Origin: Plantago elongata | Lineage: Eukaryota > Streptophyta > Magnoliopsida > Lamiales > Plantaginaceae | NCBI GenBank assembly: GCA_036897095.1 | Contig: JAYMSP010002817.1 | Span: 1 to 22,373, forward strand | DNA: 22,373 nucleotides | Direction: 5' to 3' | Shown here: positions 9,216 to 19,322 of the stretch, piece after piece | Layout: every line of letters begins with the position of its first letter | Position numbering within the stretch: the stretch's first letter is position 1 | Program-made: the position numbers and the translations under genes | The notes under the pieces: generated by a model | Databases searched by the model: none | Told to the model about the DNA's origin: nothing | Seen by the model: only the letters and a program-made list of their open reading frames with translations

Positions 9216-9295
9216 GTAATTCAGAAACTGAATTCATCTTTCAAACTCAGATAGCTTTAAAGTCTTTAAAACTAAAATACTTCTTTCTCTTTCAG
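9216..9295 (+). other. Intron 5 (80 bp)
   Basis: Donor CAG|GTAATT and acceptor TTCTTTCTCTTTCAG|GC with a clear polypyrimidine tract. Phase 0. Confidence 0.75.
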
Positions 9296-9802
9296 GCTTT
9301 AAGCGTTGTACCATGAACTTCTGCATCGTCTTATGATGAGGTGCAAAAGTTCTTCAGAGAGAAAATCATAAAGAAACATCTCCATCTATTCAAGTCATGG
9401 TAGAAACTTCGACGTGCTGATCTTACATATATTGCCAACTTAATAGACAACCAAGCTTGACGAGAAAGAGCCTTGGATCTGGAGACATACATCCATGCCA
9501 CATATTCTGTAAAGAGTCACAACTTCTCTGCGGTGATGCATGAAGGATTCTCTGAAGAGATAGTACACATGCTTGAAAAAGCATTTCTAGATGCGGATTA
9601 AGAGACTAGAAGGCGGAAAGCTTACAAGACTGTCTTTCCCAAGGGTATGACCGTTTACCCATCTGAGCTGGAGGAAGTAAATGGGCAGGTCACCACTTTG
9701 CCAACGGTGATCAATCTAGTTTCTGATGATGAGGAGCAAATTGATGAGAATGACTTTGAAGACCCTCCCTCTGAACATCCAACCAGAATGGATGACAGTG
9801 AG

Positions 9803-9821
9803 GATGATGATGATGATGATG
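9803..9821 (+). repeat. (GAT)n microsatellite coding an Asp run
   Basis: Repeats of GATGAT at this point encode six consecutive Asp residues within the last exon. It is a trinucleotide repeat, so length changes keep the frame. Confidence 0.8.
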
Positions 9822-11025
9822 AGGCTCCCACTCCAAGAGTTGGTGAAAATGCTCAAACTAGAGGAGCATCTAGTGCAGGATTACCATCTGCACAAAAAGT
9901 GTCAACACCACCAACATCTTCAAAATCACCAACTCACAACTCTCAACAACAAGATGATGAACAAGCATCAAAGATTGCTGAATGGGAAGCTGAGGCTAGA
10001 GCTTCCAAGATAAAGAAATTGTTGGAGAGAGAAGCTCATGATCAATCTGAGCTTGATGACTTGCTTGTTGAGAAAGAGGCCAAAATCCAAGAACTTGAGG
10101 CACTAAACAAGAAGGATGTGAACTTCTTGGTGAGCAACTCAAACTAAAGCATTCAATGGAAACTGCCGTGGTTCACATCCAATCACTGGTAGAAAAAAAG
10201 CAAGACGATGAGGTTGCATTGCAACTAGTTGGACCATCACAAGACAAAGGGAAGAAAGTCATTGATGCCCTTGAAGCTGAGTCCTCTGATGATTGGTCTG
10301 ATGAGGATGGCACTAACTATTCAGCTGGAATGGATGAGGAAGAAAAGGAGGTGGAAAATTTAAATGAGCACATGGCTGTGTCTCATATGAAGAGAAAGGT
10401 GATTGCACCTAAGGCCTTTGATAAAGCTCTAAAAGACAACAATGTTTATGAAAAAAAGTTCATTGTCTTGAAGAATTTAAAGAATGAATTGTTTGAACAA
10501 AATAATATTGCATTAGCCACCGTCCCTCCAGAGTTCAAAGCCTTTGCTGAGCTGATGACCAGAAGGACCACATCTATCATGATTTCACAGAAAGATCTGG
10601 GAATGCAAATAGATGAGGATTTAGAGATAGCTCATAAAGTACTCATGGAATCAAATTATGATGCGGGGAAAGTAGATAAAGTGTATGAGCCATTGGAGCA
10701 GATCTCCAAAAGAGTACACTTACTACTTGGTCAGTTTGAGTCATTACATATGAAGTTCAGAAACTGGTACAAGGCCAGAATACATTAAGTGCACATTTCG
10801 ACTTTCTACAAGAGGATTATGTGAGATTGACTCAGGCTACAATGACTAAGGGTGAAGGATCAAGAAGAGAATCAGGCAAGAGGAAGTAGCCTGTAGAAAA
10901 ACCTCTAACCATCAGAGATCCTCCCTCCTCTTAAAGTCTACCACCACACCACCACTCACTAGAGTTAGATCTTCACAAGAAAATTCAAGGGGAACCAAGT
11001 CCCCAAGGAAATCTGATAAACCTTC

Positions 11026-11071
11026 TGAAGAAGAAGAAGAAGAAAGAAGAAGAAGAAGAAGAAGAAGAAGG
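11026..11071 (+). repeat. (GAA)n microsatellite
   Basis: GAAGAAGAA repeats, interrupted once at 11044-11046, inside the decayed last exon. They encode Glu, Lys or Arg depending on frame, so the original frame cannot be told here. Confidence 0.85.
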
Positions 11072-12026
11072 TGAGATCATCAAGAAGAAGAAAGGTAATG
11101 AAGATACCTGCTCACAGAATGATCAAGGCAACAACAATCTAGATGATGATGATGAGACTGATCATGATGAGCATCCTCTCCACAGAAAGAGGAAGAGAGT
11201 TGATGAGGTATATGAACCTATAGTTGCAACTCCAATTGTTGTCAAAACACCATCTGGACATTCCAAATCTGTCCATGATGGTTCTTCAAGTCAAAACCCC
11301 ACTCAAAACACATCTAGGGAGTATCCCAGAATGAACAGAAGACAAAGAAGAAATTCAAGGTTTGGGAGAACCAACAATGAAGAACTCCCTCCCATGCCAG
11401 AAGATGTATTAATTGAGTACACCAAGACTCATGATAGCCAGTCTTCTTACCAATGCATAAAGAAACTCAATGGTACTGGATTCTGGATCTCCAACACTTA
11501 TTGTTGAATAGGAAATTTCATGATCCTATCTTTAACTAGATGATGGAATGGAGAGTCATAAGACCCATCTGATAATTCCTGCTCATGCGAAGATATGGCT
11601 TGATTTTGAAGTAAAACTAAGAAGAGATGTCATGGCTAAGGACATGACGGAAGAGGTTCATATATAAGCCAGATGATGTTCACAAGGTGCCTAAACTACT
11701 GGGAACATGATATAGCTCACATAATAAGCTTGGAGTGCTACCACATGAGTCATCTACAAGCACTTCAAATTTTTGAGCATGCCTGGAAATGGGGAGGAGT
11801 CTACTGGGTTAGACAGTTTCATGAGATGAATCCTAATATGGATTACAAAGAAAAGTGCAAGGTTGCCAAAGAGACTGACATGGTTGTAAGAACCTATCTC
11901 TTTGACTATGTCATTGACAAAAGAGAGACCACAAGGATAAGAGATTCAGAGACTAACCCACAAGGACTATCTGAAGAGCTTAAGGTTGCTGATAACCTAA
12001 GTGTTTTGAAGATACTGATGATTTGA

Positions 12027-12359
12027 AGACTAAGGACTTAGAATGTCACTTGGAGCTTGGACTCTCCTATTGTTCAATTTTCCTTATGTATTGTTTTGTG
12101 TATTTTTGTTGATGTATTCATGTGATATATTCTTGTAAGTTATCTTATGTTCTGTAATGGTTAATATGATGATCATACTCTCAGATACTTTAATTGAAGA
12201 TAACTTGTCAGCAAAAATCACTCCTTGTGATTTGGATGATGTCTTACTTTTTGCACTTATATGAACTTAACTACTATATCATTCTGAAATGATTAAGTGT
12301 TGGGAATTTGACTTCTCCAATATGTAATAGAACTTTAGTGATAATCATTGTTGTCTGAT
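12027..12359 (+). other. 3' untranslated region between the accessory gene and the PPT
   Basis: T-rich sequence with several TGTA and TTGTTTTGTGTA stretches (12090-12170) such as plant polyadenylation regions show. No coding potential is seen. It lies between the last stop and the polypurine tract. Confidence 0.55.
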
Positions 12360-12372
12360 AAAAAAGGGGAAA
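12360..12372 (+). other. Polypurine tract (plus-strand primer)
   Basis: AAAAAAGGGGAAA, an uninterrupted purine run two bases before the LTR start TGTTAG. It primes plus-strand DNA synthesis. Position and composition are standard. Confidence 0.85.
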
Positions 12373-12945
12373 TTTGTTAGGAATATCTATTAGTATTTTG
12401 ATCACTCAGCACAATGACTTATCCTAGTATCAAAAAGGTGTTTAGTACTCTAGGTCACTTGACCATTGTAAAGAAGAAATACACCAAGTATTATAGTTTT
12501 TAGAAACCTTGTAATAGGATGTTAGGTCTCTGAATGTAATTTTTATTTAGCTCGAAGAAGACCACGAAGGAGGCATCCAAGCAAAGGAGAAGACCTTTTG
12601 CACAAAGGTCTCTGAATACAAAGGAGGAAAGTCTCCTCAGTAGTTGCTTCCAAAAAGTCATGAAAAGACTTGTGTTTTGTTCACAAAACCAAGTCACAAT
12701 AAGTTTCTGAGACAACAAGTTTCTGAGAGATGGAACATGTGATGCTTCAGAAAACTACATGCATCCGTGGAAACTACAGGACGAAATATAGTACAATGCA
12801 TTTAATGATGGACAGAAATGTCACTATCCTTCTGCAGAACTCTCTAAACAGAGATATATGCATGGGAGTACTAATTTCAAGATATGAACGAATTGAATTT
12901 GAAATATGTCTAACGGATACTATTCAAATGAATATCAAATTCACC

Positions 12946-12956
12946 TATAAGTATAA
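12946..12956 (+). promoter_or_regulatory. Candidate LTR TATA box
   Basis: TATAAGTATAA, followed about 75 bp on by a leader-like stretch rich in CAAGCATTCTCTCAAGC. It is the best TATA candidate in the LTR by position. TATAAAG at 13280-13286 is an alternative. Confidence 0.35.
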
Positions 12957-13620
12957 CCACTTAGAAGCTAAGAAGCACACACACGGACTACGATCGTATC
13001 AATTATCAAACAAGCATTCTCTCAAGCATTCTTACTATAATTCTCCAAGCTATCTATTGCAACTAACAAGCTCAAGAATTCACTAGTAGTTCTAAATGTT
13101 CCTGATCCTTCAACAAGTAGTGTAATTTGTGAAAGAGTTGAATTATTGATAACTATATGAGATTCATTCTCTTGAACAAATATCACAAACTTGGGTCAGT
13201 TAAGGAGAACCTACCATATATTGAACAAGTATATTAAGTAGTGTCATTCCTTCAAGCTCTCTAGACAGAGCTGAAAAGTTATAAAGAGAAGCTTACCTGA
13301 CAATCAACATATAACCAACACCATCAAGGCGTGGAGAACAAGAAGTACTTGATTTGGGAAATCAAGGAATAACTCCAAGGTTATCTTGAGTACAGGAAGT
13401 ACTTAGCTCTAGGAGCTGGGGAACAACTCAGGGGGAACATTTGGTTGGGAACCATTTGTTATAGGAATCTTAGAATAGGATCAATTATAAGGTGAACTCA
13501 ATTATATGTTCTAGTGGATTCTAGGTCTCTGAAGGCCGAGTCGGTTAGTTGGAGGTTTACGCCACATCCAGATACTACTATACTTGTTGTGTCATTTACA
13601 TTTTGTATTTACATGTCAGC

Positions 13621-13621
<1 letters not shown>

Positions 13622-13658
<37 letters not shown>
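13622..13658. repeat. (AC)n microsatellite in the LTR
   Basis: About 18 uninterrupted AC units. It lies inside the 3' LTR, about 170 bp from its end. Its length makes it likely to vary between copies and individuals. Confidence 0.95.
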
Positions 13659-13659
<1 letters not shown>

Positions 13660-13829
13660 TTACTCTTGCTAAGCACAAACGCATTTATCTATCGCATGAA
13701 GACTTCCGCTCTCTGATTATAAGTATCAGATACCTACAAGTTTCTGAGAATTCGTGTTTATCGATAAAAGGTTGAAAAGACTATACACCCCCTCTCTAGT
13801 CTTTTCCTTTGTCGTTATCTGGACCAACA

Positions 13830-15225
13830 CCATCACCACTCCATTCGCATCGTACACGAAGGAGTCCGGGCAGCATAACCTCCATGCCTTCTTAGCAAGT
13901 AGTGTCAGGTTTAAGGAATTTAAGCCTCGAAACCCCAAGCCACCACCCCTCTTACTCTCTTTCATCGCATCCCAGCTCACCCAATGAATCTTATCAGCTC
14001 CTCTACTACCCCACCATAATTTAGTAGACATCTTCTAGCTCATCCAAGAAAGTCTTCGGTAATCCGAAGTAACTCATAGCACACGTCAGAATAGCCTGTA
14101 GAACCGCCTTGATTAATATCTCTTTCCTGGTCGTCGATAAGTTTTTTGCTTCAAAACACCCTGTACTATCTTCCAAACTATATCCCAAATAGCTCCAAAT
14201 GCCGCCTTCATGGATTGCCCCACCAACGAGGACAACCCCATACATTTATCATGACACTCTATCTCCGCATCCTGTAAAATACTCAAAATATGGAGTTGCA
14301 CTCTCTCCGATACGCCCCACTAAACATTATTGTTGATTTCTGAAAGATTATTACCTGCCGTGACACCTTGCTGTAATTCTCCAACACCTCCTTGATTCGC
14401 CAAGCCACCCCCTCGGCCGCCTTGCAACAAATAAAGGTATCATCTGCAAACAAAAGATAAGAAACACTCGGAGCACCCTAAAAATTATGATACCATTGAG
14501 CTCACTCACCTCTATCCCCCACACGCCACAACATTGCACTCAATACATCTACCACAAATAGAAATAGGTACGGAGACAATGGATCTCCCTGACGTAGTCC
14601 TCTACCTGGTCGGAAGACTAGACTCACCGCTCCATTCATGATCACTGCATAGGAGACTGAGGTCACACATTGCAATATCCTTTCCACCACACGCTCATCC
14701 AACCCTAGACGGAGCATAACTGTTCCAGAGAACACCACTCAACCCTGTCATAGGCTTTGCTCATGTCATGCTTAAGAGATGATAAAACCACCACCCATTC
14801 TTTTATTCTTTTTAATAAAATAATTGATCTCATAAGCAACAAGTACATTAACATTGATAAGACGACCTAGCACAAAAGTAGACTGAGTTTCTGCATAAGA
14901 CTCGACATGCATGGTTTCAATCTATTCGAAATGGTTACTCATACTAATAGGACGGAACTGAGTCATAACCTCAGGTTTGGCACATTTAGGAATCAAAACA
15001 ATATGAGTGTGATGCAAAGAATCCAAGAGAGAACCATGATTAAGAAAGTTAAGTAAACAATCAGAGACAGAAGATCCAACAACATGCCGTTACTTCTGAA
15101 AGAAGAGAGCTGGCATACCATCATAACCTGGGAATTTAAGAGGATACATATCAAATAAGACTTTTGTACCTCATCTCGCAAATAAGACCGTCTCAGGAGT
15201 TGATTTTCCGGCGCCGAAACTTGTG
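13830..15225 (-). pseudogene. LINE (non-LTR) reverse transcriptase fragment, L1 type
   Basis: Read on the minus strand, this is the RT region of a plant L1-type LINE ORF2. From right to left in the window the blocks are: N-terminal RT (DEVQK..., MPALFF-like, near 15180-15080), HIVLIPKC and a PEVMTQFRPIS block (15015-14955), AYDRVEW (14755-14735), RPGRGLRQGDPLSPYLF (14615-14565), a decayed catalytic region (14500-14400), the HDKCMGL and KAAFGAIWD blocks (14255-14180), KEILIKAVLQAI (14125-14090) and WWGSRGADKIHWVSWDAM (14015-13960). It ends at AWRLCCPDSFV (13890-13855), next to the LTR border. Frameshifts and stops occur throughout. The endonuclease domain and ORF1 (5' side, to the right) are absent. 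The C-terminal part is cut off by the copia element. Confidence 0.88.
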
Positions 15226-15819
15226 GTAGTATATAGTACTGAGGACGATCTCTAGTACTGTAAGTTAGTTTTCAATTAGTAATTTCATATAGGAATGTGC
15301 TTGGGCATTTTAAATTGTAATTACCAATTTGTAATTGGTTGAGAATTGTGGAAATTAATGTCTTGTTATTTAATTATTAGGCATTCTTTTGAGCTAAATG
15401 TATTTTGTCCGGGGAGCTTGTGTAGTTTTTCAACTTCAAATTAAATCCTTTAAGTAGTAGTATGACCAAAACGATAAACTAGACACTTTGAAAACCAAAG
15501 CAGACATGAGAAAGATTTATTAATGCATTAAAAAGCTAGGGAAGTGAGATGAAAAGTAACCAAAATGACAAATTCTTGAAGATTTATTTGTTCAGGTTAA
15601 CGATGGGTGAGAGCTACAAATATATATATACGAAAACTTTGTCAAATAACTAATATACTAATTTTAAAGAACTCGAGGAGAGCCATTCTCGTACTCATGA
15701 ATTTTCAATGGGTCCCACCACCACCGGGGTTCATGTTTCTTAATACGGATGGTTCAAATTATTACGCCGTCAAGTATCTACATACGATTTGGGTTATGAT
15801 CTATTTAACTAAAAACTCC

Positions 15820-15904
15820 TTCAGTTCAACTCTGTTTTATTTTAATTTATACTATACTTCAGTTTTATTCAATTCAGCTCTGTTTAATTCTAATTTATAC
15901 TACA
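15820..15904. repeat. Direct repeat pair, 37 bp each, 48-bp step
   Basis: 15820-15856 (TTCAGTTCAACTCTG... TTTATACTATA) and 15868-15904 (TTCAATTCAGCTCTG... TTTATACTACA) are imperfect copies. The TTCAGTTCA type motif also occurs as (GTTCA)4 at 19323-19342. This looks like an end of a small repeat family; the class is unknown. Confidence 0.6.
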
Positions 15905-16280
15905 TGGAAGTCGAAGATTAATATTTTTAGTCTTCTTCTATTACTAACTATAGGGAGAACAAAATGTTAGTAATGGTGGATGGATAAGGATATCCCCTAC
16001 CCCGACCCGACGTGTTGAAAACTGACATAATAAATATTTAGAACGTTCTTATCACGTGTCTGGCCGGCCGTACCCGTAAATTTGTTTAGAAAAAAGATTT
16101 TATCTAACCTAAACCAAATTGAAAAAATTGCATGCCACACTCAATTGGGTGGGGTGACCAAAAATCCACCCCGTAAATAAAAATTCACTCCACCCATATA
16201 GGCATGTAGTGAGAGATAAATATCCCTCGATTTTGTTTATTGTTATATTATAGGAGATCTATGTAGGCAACCGTCTCTTG

Positions 16281-16500
16281 TTTTTTTTTTTTTTTGAAGA
16301 ATTTAAAATTATAATAAAAGAACATTAGTCGACGGCATAAAGAATGTCACACGATGAGTGTCAGTCTGATTACATCTAATAAAACACCCCCAACCAGGGC
16401 TGAAAAGAAAGACCTCAACCGTTCCTTTTGAAATCAAGCGGAACTTTTTTTCTTGGATGAACTCATTATCATTTCTACTATGATAACTTTTAGCCAATAT
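16281..16500 (-). repeat. Possible retroposon 3' end with poly(A) tail (minus strand)
   Basis: 15 T at 16281-16295 read as a poly(A) tail on the minus strand, preceded on that strand by about 200 bp with more balanced base composition than the surroundings. This is the shape of a LINE or SINE 3' end. No target-site duplication was found by eye, so the call is weak. Confidence 0.3.
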
Positions 16501-16853
16501 TGATTATATATATCAAATTCACTTAGTATTATGTTTCTTGGATGATACTCTATATCGTCTGTGACGCTACCGAAATCCATTTGGACCTTTAACTTTCATG
16601 GATCTTTCGGGTAGGAATCGTCAGTGAAAAGATTGGCAAAATGAAAAGAAAAAACGAAAAGTATTGAGGATCTAGGCCCCATATTGTACCCATTCATCAC
16701 CTATTTATGACACAAAACTATATGATCAACATTTAGAGTAGCGTGTAAGTCCGAGATTGATCAATCTCGACTTCCATGGAGATCGCCTACAATCATAATT
16801 TGTTTGAATGTAATAAATATATTCCTAAGATTTTAGAATGGAGCAAATATATA

Positions 16854-17519
16854 CTCCCTCCATCCTAATTTGAACTTTATATATTCTATTCATTTTGAAA
16901 AATCTCTCTCTCTCTCTCTTTCTCTCCTTCTCCCGCTCCCTCAATTAAGTAGTACATCACTTTACTATCTAGTAGTTAGGTCATATAATTTTCACCCATC
17001 TCTCACTTATTACCCATTTCATGCATCCACTCCACCTCGTCCTCAACCACCTAATTGATCATCTACGACATTAATCCACCACCGATATCTCATCTCCACC
17101 ACTTTCTCATCTGCACTCAAACACCCATCCACCATCCACCCGCTTTAAATGTGAACCTGTCCGCGTTGATTTTAGAACAAATACACCCATCGTGGCCAGA
17201 GATTAGTACAACCCACCGTAGGTGGGTCGGTTGTAGTTTTGGGAAATAACCTCCCATACTATACTAACTAACGTACATGCCTAGTGTTTATGTTATAGTT
17301 TTGTATACTACACCAGCATAATATGACCCCGAAACTAACCTAACTGATCACCTGATAATAACACGTCATGTTTAACTTGCAATATATTATCTTCTGCAAT
17401 AAAATTTCAACTAAATTTTGATTCCACAAAATAATTATCTTCGATTTCTACCTTACTTTCACTTCATAGTAACTTTTCCAATCAAATAAATTAACAATTT
17501 TATTAAAACTTAAAAAGTA
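16854..17519. other. Noncoding region starting with a Stowaway-like single terminus and a TC repeat
   Basis: TA then CTCCCTCCATCCTAATTT at 16854 matches the Stowaway MITE terminus pattern, but no opposite end was found. A (TC)n run lies at 16903-16919. Pyrimidine- and CAC-rich sequence follows to 17160 and then AT-rich DNA. No gene is supported. Confidence 0.4.
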
Positions 17520-17799
17520 CTCCCTTCGTTCCATTAAATATTTTTAAATTTCCATCTTGGGTGTTCCATTAAAAACATTCATAAACCATTTTTTAACTTT
17601 TTTATTTTTATTTTACTCCCTTCGTTCCATTAAAAACGTTTGTGGAAATCCACTATCTTCACTATTAATAACTTTTTAATTTTTATTTTACTTTTTACTA
17701 TACACTTATTTCTTTATCTATATAAATCATTTTTTAACTCAAACTTCATAAAATTTGTGCAAGAAAAAAAATGAAAAGAGATTTGTGGAACGAAAAAAG
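17520..17799. mobile_element. Stowaway-like MITE, with a partial second copy in tandem
   Basis: CTCCCTTCGTTCCATTAAA occurs at 17520 and again at 17616, each preceded by TA. The inverted counterpart TGGAACGAAAAAAG ends at 17799 and is followed by TA. The likely complete element is 17616-17799 (184 bp, TA flanks), with an incomplete copy (17520-17615) joined on its left. TA targets and the CTCCCT terminus are the Stowaway (Tc1/mariner) signature. It is AT-rich, noncoding and non-autonomous. Confidence 0.65.
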
Positions 17800-18319
17800 T
17801 ATCACACATCACTTACTTGTTGCACACACCACTCTTTATTCTTACAGACCATTATAACAACTAGTTAAATTTGTAGCTCTATTGCAAATATCATTTTTTA
17901 TAATTCACTATTCATCAACTAAAAGTTTTGCACAACTCAAAATTTTAACTATATATCAAACCATGTGAGAATTTTTATTGGTTATTAATTGAATAATGCA
18001 TGGCACATGTATTTATTTATATAAGGGTCTTTCTGGTTTAATCTCAACTTGAATTGAATTTTTTCGACTCAAGTTGATTTTTGTTTATTGTGTTTGTTTA
18101 CCAATTATACGTAACATGCTATGCATTATATGATATTCTATAGGGTATTAAAATTAATATCTCCAAGTGGTAATGCTAATATCTAACTTACAAATAAGTC
18201 TTGTCTTCATTCATGGTGATGTAAAATTTCATTTCACTTATCTTGTATATTTTTATTTTATTATTGTTATTATTTTTAAGGGTCCAATTAAAATTTACAC
18301 ATAGGACCCCGTAAAATTC

Positions 18320-18331
18320 GGGCCGACCCTG
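18320..18331 (-). mobile_element. Single hAT-like transposon terminus
   Basis: On the minus strand the sequence starting at 18331 reads CAGGGTCGGCCCGAATTTTA and then GGGGTCC. CAGGG-CGG type ends with GGCC are common for hAT (Tip100-like) elements in plants. No matching end in inverted orientation and no 8-bp duplication of AACGACAA was found in the window, so this is an orphan end or a chance match. Confidence 0.35.
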
Positions 18332-19322
18332 AACGACAATGAAGGTTTGCATTCTATTAGGAATTAAGTTAGTTGAAATTGTTGTGTTTAAAAAATATTA
18401 TAAAAATTAAAAGTGATTTATATGCTTTTCACTAAATATTAAATTGACATACTGATTAGGCTCAAATGAACAAAGGATAATTAAAACTATAGAAAAGTAA
18501 TAAAATATTAAAAGAAATGCAAATTAACTTAATTCATTATAAATTAATTATTTAATTATGATATTAGTGTCTAGTCAAAAGAAAACACAATGCTTTATAA
18601 TTACAAACACCCTTTTTAAATTTTAATTAGAAAAATGTCAAAATAATTTATGTTATAATCACCAGTTCACCACCATACAATTAACATATTCTCTGCATTA
18701 ACTTTGTTCAAATTATCTCGTTAATGCTATGTAACTAACTTAAATATTCACCTTTTGAGAATTTAGATGACCACATCAGCATAAATACATATAATGGACC
18801 AATCATATCAAGGAATTTCACAAATTATTAAATGTTTGTGGATCTATTTTAATGAAAATGACATTAACTTGAAAATTATTTTGGGTGAACTGAATATATC
18901 AAAAAAGAATATGATTGTTCAATTGAATTATACGACTCAAAATTAACTTCTTTTCTTTAAAGGATTGGGAATTTATGATTCCTAATAATATCATATACTT
19001 TTCTTATGATGAATTTTTTTTATAATTAATAATTAATTTTAGCATGTTATTTTCTATTAAAGATTTATTGTTTGGTGGATATGATTCATTCTGTCTTACA
19101 CTTTCATCATACTTTAAAAATAAAACAGGCTATGACTAGGCTATCATTTTCTAGCCCACATACATTTTACCCACGACTTCGCACTATGTGGTCTAGTGAA
19201 AAATTATAATTAATATAGTAAGGCTATGATATAATTATCTGAAATTTTTTTAATATTCATTCAATTTAGCTTCATTTAATTATGTTTTGATTTTGTTTAA
19301 TTATTTTTTATATTATAAATAA

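Larger units (their letters stand above)
6729..12026 (+). pseudogene. Intron-containing accessory (env-position) gene of the retrotransposon, decayed
   Basis: This gene fills the position where Sireviruses carry an env-like frame. I see one large first exon (6729-8394), an array of four small exons (8473-9215) and a large last exon (9296 to about 12026), separated by five short U-rich introns, all in phase 0. The first exon has a globular part (7080-7650, with WNVLACILHRAL and LRIPEI blocks) that loosely resembles the plant mobile-domain or putative plant transposon protein folds. It is followed by a basic patch (KKTRTKKRVAKKQK, 7700-7741) and Ser/Thr/Pro-rich sequence. The last exon encodes acidic runs and long coiled coils. 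I see no signal peptide or membrane anchor, so a nuclear or structural role is more likely than an envelope. Frameshifts and at least eight in-frame stops show it is dead. Function is unknown. Confidence 0.6.
9296..12026 (+). pseudogene. Last large exon of the accessory gene (acidic and coiled-coil C-terminal part)
   Basis: One frame can be followed from 9296 to 10147 through TGA (9314-9316), TAG (9401-9403), TGA (9458-9460) and TAA (9599-9601). It includes an open block with a D6 acidic run and a Glu/Lys/Leu-rich coiled coil (EREAHDQSELDDLL...). A one-base shift near 10135 leads to 10156-10788, another acidic and helical block. A further shift near 10780 leads to a Lys/Glu/Arg-rich low-complexity stretch with a basic KRKRV. 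Decay is heavy at 11500-11670. A last block, 11673-12026, is open and ends at a TGA that probably marks the true C-terminus, since U-rich noncoding sequence follows. I do not recognise the family. More introns in 11060-11670 cannot be excluded. Confidence 0.55.
1..13829 (+). mobile_element. Decayed Ty1/copia retrotransposon of Sirevirus type: internal region plus 3' LTR
   Basis: The layout is PBS, gag, protease, integrase, RT, RNase H, extra gene, polypurine tract and LTR. Integrase precedes RT, which defines Ty1/copia rather than Ty3/gypsy. The large size (about 13.8 kb here plus an unseen 5' LTR of perhaps 1.45 kb), the long coiled-coil gag linker and the extra gene between pol and the 3' LTR point to the Sirevirus (SIRE/Maximus) lineage. 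All coding parts carry stops and frameshifts, so the copy is non-autonomous and old. The 3' LTR ends in AACA at 13829; the next five bases, CCATC, would be one copy of the target-site duplication. The other copy is outside the window, so this is unproven. The copia assignment is firm; the Sirevirus assignment is inferred from architecture. Confidence 0.9.
12375..13829 (+). mobile_element. 3' LTR of the copia element (1455 bp)
   Basis: The LTR begins TGTTAGGAAT directly after the polypurine tract and ends GGACCAACA, giving matched ends TGTT...AACA. The right end has the CACCCCCTCTCTAGTC stretch usual near the 3' end of Sirevirus-type LTRs. Directly right of 13829 the sequence becomes LINE coding sequence on the other strand, which fixes the border. 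Short open frames inside are not genes. Without the 5' LTR the pair identity, and so the insertion age, cannot be measured. Confidence 0.8.
15226..16853. other. Noncoding AT-rich region
   Basis: No gene is supported; the open frames here are short and without recognisable content. It holds a 37-bp direct repeat pair (15820-15904), a poly-T run (16281-16295), and a short GC-rich stretch with CCCGACCCGACG and GGCCGGCC at 16000-16075. Confidence 0.6.

Noticed and set aside
12730..13086. Open frame of 118 codons in the 3' LTR
   Set aside because: It lies within LTR regulatory sequence and crosses the candidate TATA box; no protein features.
13584..13775. Open frame encoding a His-Thr run
   Set aside because: Produced by translation of the (AC)n microsatellite.
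15607..15921. Open frame of 104 codons
   Set aside because: It covers the 37-bp direct repeat and AT-rich sequence; the repeated FNLYY/SNLYY words reflect the DNA duplication.
16309..16497. Minus-strand open frame of 62 codons
   Set aside because: Short, near a poly-T tract, with no recognisable family; more likely retroposon 3' end or noncoding.
17055..17249. Open frame of 64 codons rich in Pro and His
   Set aside because: Comes from CAC/CCA-rich noncoding sequence; no homology pattern or gene context.
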